DNA from: Gammaproteobacteria bacterium
GTDB lineage: Bacteria; Pseudomonadota; Gammaproteobacteria; DSM-16500
Assembly: GCA_019634835.1 (NCBI GenBank)
Contig: JAHCAO010000016.1
Span: 1-51,034, forward strand
Reading direction: 5' to 3'
Length of the DNA stretch: 51,034 bases
A program made the translations under genes and the position numbers. This document shows, one piece after another, positions 48,581 through 51,034 of this stretch; position 1 is the stretch's first letter, and every line of letters begins with the position of its first letter. Below the pieces are notes generated by a model. It did not search any database, was not told the DNA's origin, and saw only the letters and a program-made list of their open reading frames with translations.

Positions 48581-48859
48581 GTGTTATGTATCACGTCAAA
48601 GCATGATATATTGCAAAAAATTAGGAAAATCAAGAGACAGAACGATTATTATGCCAAGAAGACTATCCATCATTTACCAGCCAATATGCCCAAAGAATTG
48701 ATCTCTTCTTTTGAGGTATTGTGGCAAACAGCCATGGAACATGCCCAGAATCAGTTAGCCGAACATAAGAAAGTCAGTGATAAGATTCAACATTATTTGT
48801 TTCGCAAGTTTCAATTAAAGAGCCAATTTCTACGGCCAAGTGTGAATGGCAGTCTTTGA
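48569..48859 (+). pseudogene. Fragment resembling KfrA N-terminal (plasmid DNA-binding) domain
   Basis: A plus-strand frame of 96 codons from the ATG at 48569, overlapping the antisense end of the Tn3 fragment by 12 bp. It reads HLPANMPKELISSFEVLWQT then AMEHAQNQLAEHKKVSDKI, like the second half of KfrA_N domains (L-W-x-x-A-x-x-x-A). The usual first half with the helix-turn-helix is mostly absent, so I regard it as a truncated remnant of a plasmid-type gene, though a short protein could still be made. Assignment is tentative. Confidence 0.4.
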
Positions 48860-48912
48860 TAAATGCTATACTAAAACTAAATAATTTATAACATACAAAC
48901 GAGGATGAAGTC

Positions 48913-50988
48913 ATGGATATTCGATCAAATGATGAGAACGATCAAGCAATCCAAGGATTGATTGTCATTATTGAAAACTTAAAAAAAGAATTAAATAAAG
49001 ACAAAAGTCCGCTTGCCCAAGCTAAAATATCAGCGCTTCATTCTTTGCAAAAATTACTTGAAAAATGCAAGACTGATCGACCTCTTGAATATAATCATTG
49101 TAAAACCGTAAGTGAGCTTATAACAACTTGGTTTCACTATGAATCCAATTATAAAAATAAAAAAAACAGGATACTTACAAATTATGAATTACTCAATGAG
49201 CAGCGATATTTCATTAAAAAAGACATTTCCCCCTCGATAGAAAAATTTAATGAATGGCTAGGGCAATATGGTCAATCAGCTTTACCTTCTAATTTGACTA
49301 GTACCACACGATATTTAACATACAGGCAACTGTTAAATATATTAAATAGCAATAATGATCTATTATCGGAAGATTTAAAAGATTTGCAGAAAAGAATTGT
49401 GTTCATAGAAAATAAGATCAATGATTTTAAAGAAAAAGATATTTTTTTAAGTTCTCCTGTTGATTCTACAGAACGATATTTTTTGTATAAAGAACTTTTT
49501 AAACAACGAGATATAACAAAGAATAATCCTCTATATTTCATGATCATTCAACTGGAAATGAAAACAGGTTTTAAAGTACATGATATCTTATCTCGTTTGG
49601 ATGAAAAATTAAAAATCAAACTGCAGAAACGTCCAGAAATCCTCTTTGAAGCACAATTAGCCATTACTTACGCTGCAAAAGCATTTGATTTTTATCACAT
49701 GGATTATCTTAATGATGACTCATTGCTGCATGTTGTGGAACAAATTTTGCAGAGTGATAAAGATGTAAGTTTAGAAACAAACTTCTATCACTTTAAAGGG
49801 ATATTTAAAGAGGCAATAGTTAATATCATAAGAAGCCGATTAGAAGAGGAAGAACGATTAATCCTAGGTAAGGTACAGGCTCAGAACATATCGCTAAATG
49901 ATGCAAACCAGTTAATTAATTATTTTTCTACCGAATTAGAAACGACCCCACACTCTTATGCATTACAAAAATTACTCACTCAGGCAGAAGTCTATCAAGC
50001 CATGCAAGATATTGATCCTCAAGCAAAAGTATTATTTCCATTTACAGAGATTTGGCGTTTTGTTATTGATGGTAATCGAGAACAACAGGGGGCCTATGTG
50101 TTTGAAAACGAGCCAGGATATATAAAAGGCACGTTAAAAGGGTTGTTACATGCATTACAATCTTACAAATGTTTCAAAGATCCAGCTTGGTATATTCAAT
50201 TACACGATATTTGCATTAATGAGGTATACAAATCATTGGGATGGCTGGAAGAAGTTCATGTCAAAAATTTTCATCGCGGATATACAGAGGAAGATATAGC
50301 ATCCGCTTTTGAATTATTTAAAAAAGGCACTCGAGATAGCAGTGTGGAAAATCTCGGGTATTGCTTGACTAACCTTTCCCAAGACTGGATCGGAAAACAT
50401 GATCTTACTGATTTTAAACGACAGGATTGGTGTAGTATTAATCGAAACTGGGATGTTATCGAGTTTTTAAAAAAATCTCCAGAAGAAATTAATCAACGAT
50501 TATCTTTGTTATTTTCTCAATATCAAGAATTACTCACCAAAAGCAATGATCAAGCTGAGAAGTTAATGATTCATTTGTGGTTATGCCGAGAGATGGAGAT
50601 TCATCACTTTTTTGAAGATGGTAATGGCAGAACATGTATGCTGGCTGCAATGAGCATGCTATGCAGCGAAGGATTACCTTTGATGTTATTTGATGATCCA
50701 AACGTCTTTGATGCCCACGGACCAGAACAGCTATGCCAATTTGCTATTAACGCAATGTGCCGATACCAACAATTTTGCCAGGGTCCGACTGAGCAACTGG
50801 ATAAATTGAGAGAACTTGTTAAGGAAAAATTTCATTTAGTTGGATGGCAAGACATCATTTCGCAAATAATGAAAAGAAAAGTTAATGAGGAACAATCTCC
50901 TTCTCTTACTGATCATTCTATTTTTAATAGAGAAAATAAGAATGAGAATGCAAGCCCGCATCAAACAAACACTCCAAGGAAAAATTAG
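48913..50988 (+). CDS. Fic-domain protein, putative AMP-transferase effector
   Basis: 691 residues without a signal peptide. The Fic motif HFFEDGNGR is at 565-573 (His565 catalytic, Asp569, Gly-Asn-Gly-Arg for phosphate binding); Phe566 replaces the usual Pro. The preceding helix IHLWLCREMEIH and following CMLAAMSMLCSEGLPLMLFD fit the Fic core. Fic enzymes mostly transfer AMP from ATP to Ser, Thr or Tyr of a target protein, often host small GTPases. The first 440 residues are helical and charged with no family recognised, and the last 40 are disordered. No clear inhibitory (S/T)xxxE(G/N) helix was found next to the core. GAGGATGAAGTC before the ATG is a strong start signal. Confidence 0.9.
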   Translation: MDIRSNDENDQAIQGLIVIIENLKKELNKDKSPLAQAKISALHSLQKLLEKCKTDRPLEYNHCKTVSELITTWFHYESNYKNKKNRILTNYELLNEQRYFIKKDISPSIEKFNEWLGQYGQSALPSNLTSTTRYLTYRQLLNILNSNNDLLSEDLKDLQKRIVFIENKINDFKEKDIFLSSPVDSTERYFLYKELFKQRDITKNNPLYFMIIQLEMKTGFKVHDILSRLDEKLKIKLQKRPEILFEAQLAITYAAKAFDFYHMDYLNDDSLLHVVEQILQSDKDVSLETNFYHFKGIFKEAIVNIIRSRLEEEERLILGKVQAQNISLNDANQLINYFSTELETTPHSYALQKLLTQAEVYQAMQDIDPQAKVLFPFTEIWRFVIDGNREQQGAYVFENEPGYIKGTLKGLLHALQSYKCFKDPAWYIQLHDICINEVYKSLGWLEEVHVKNFHRGYTEEDIASAFELFKKGTRDSSVENLGYCLTNLSQDWIGKHDLTDFKRQDWCSINRNWDVIEFLKKSPEEINQRLSLLFSQYQELLTKSNDQAEKLMIHLWLCREMEIHHFFEDGNGRTCMLAAMSMLCSEGLPLMLFDDPNVFDAHGPEQLCQFAINAMCRYQQFCQGPTEQLDKLRELVKEKFHLVGWQDIISQIMKRKVNEEQSPSLTDHSIFNRENKNENASPHQTNTPRKN

Positions 50989-51034
50989 ATAGACTTGATT
51001 CTTTAAACGATCCTAAAAAATCCTGATCTTAATT

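Overview
The window is A+T-rich bacterial DNA, densely coded on both strands. The housekeeping genes (acs, an EXDD-type relA, pilT, rdgC, tag, ppsA, kup) are gammaproteobacterial in type. Mixed among them are genes typical of host-associated Legionellales (Legionella, Coxiella, Berkiella or Aquicella relatives): a protein ending in a eukaryotic CaaX prenylation box, an ankyrin-repeat protein with a possible papain-like N-terminus, a Fic protein, a VirK-family secreted protein, a caspase-like protein and two coiled-coil proteins of unknown role. My placement is an intracellular or amoeba-associated gammaproteobacterium, probably Legionellales. This is inferred from gene content; no rRNA, tRNA or CRISPR was seen.

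Layout. 1-2.9 kb: two minus-strand effector-like genes (one running off the left edge) and a small DUF6580 membrane protein. 2.9-9.3 kb: a metabolic block with a zinc alcohol dehydrogenase divergent from acs-relA, then an AmpC-like serine hydrolase. 9.3-13.4 kb: three copies of a short terminal-inverted-repeat element (MITE family 1) between a MATE exporter, a methyltransferase and a polyprenol-phosphate glycosyltransferase; a half copy at 2.9 kb supplies the start codon of the DUF6580 gene. 13.4-19 kb: a multi-span membrane protein with a PAN/apple-like tail, an amino-acid permease, a rhodanese, a second inverted-repeat element and a flavoprotein. 19-31 kb: an effector-like protein, an exported sugar-lactone oxidase, an exported alpha/beta hydrolase, pilT next to a type IV pilin gene, tag, a HAD-fold protein, ppsA and a long coiled-coil protein.

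31-51 kb is the accessory, scarred part. It holds an IS4-type fragment beside a DUF1203 remnant, kup, a glyoxalase-fold protein, two aldo/keto reductase genes about 90% identical and in opposite orientation about 11 kb apart, VirK, the caspase-like protein, a serine-recombinase scrap, serine/threonine dehydratase, rdgC, an MFS gene split by a complete IS21-family element with a 4-bp target duplication, the ankyrin protein, a decayed IS1182-type transposase, a Tn3-type transposase fragment, a KfrA-like fragment and the Fic protein. Gene remnants (GNAT, methyltransferase, DUF1203, resolvase) show ongoing decay.

Functional picture. acs, ppsA and relA suggest growth on acetate or C3 compounds with stringent control. 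PilT and the pilin point to type IV pili. The putative effectors are scattered rather than in an operon, as is usual for Legionellales secretion substrates. The strongest candidates for something undescribed are the CaaX protein with a possible degenerate small-GTPase core and F-box-like segment, and the MITE family carrying a ribosome-binding site, an ATG and a conserved micro-ORF at one end.
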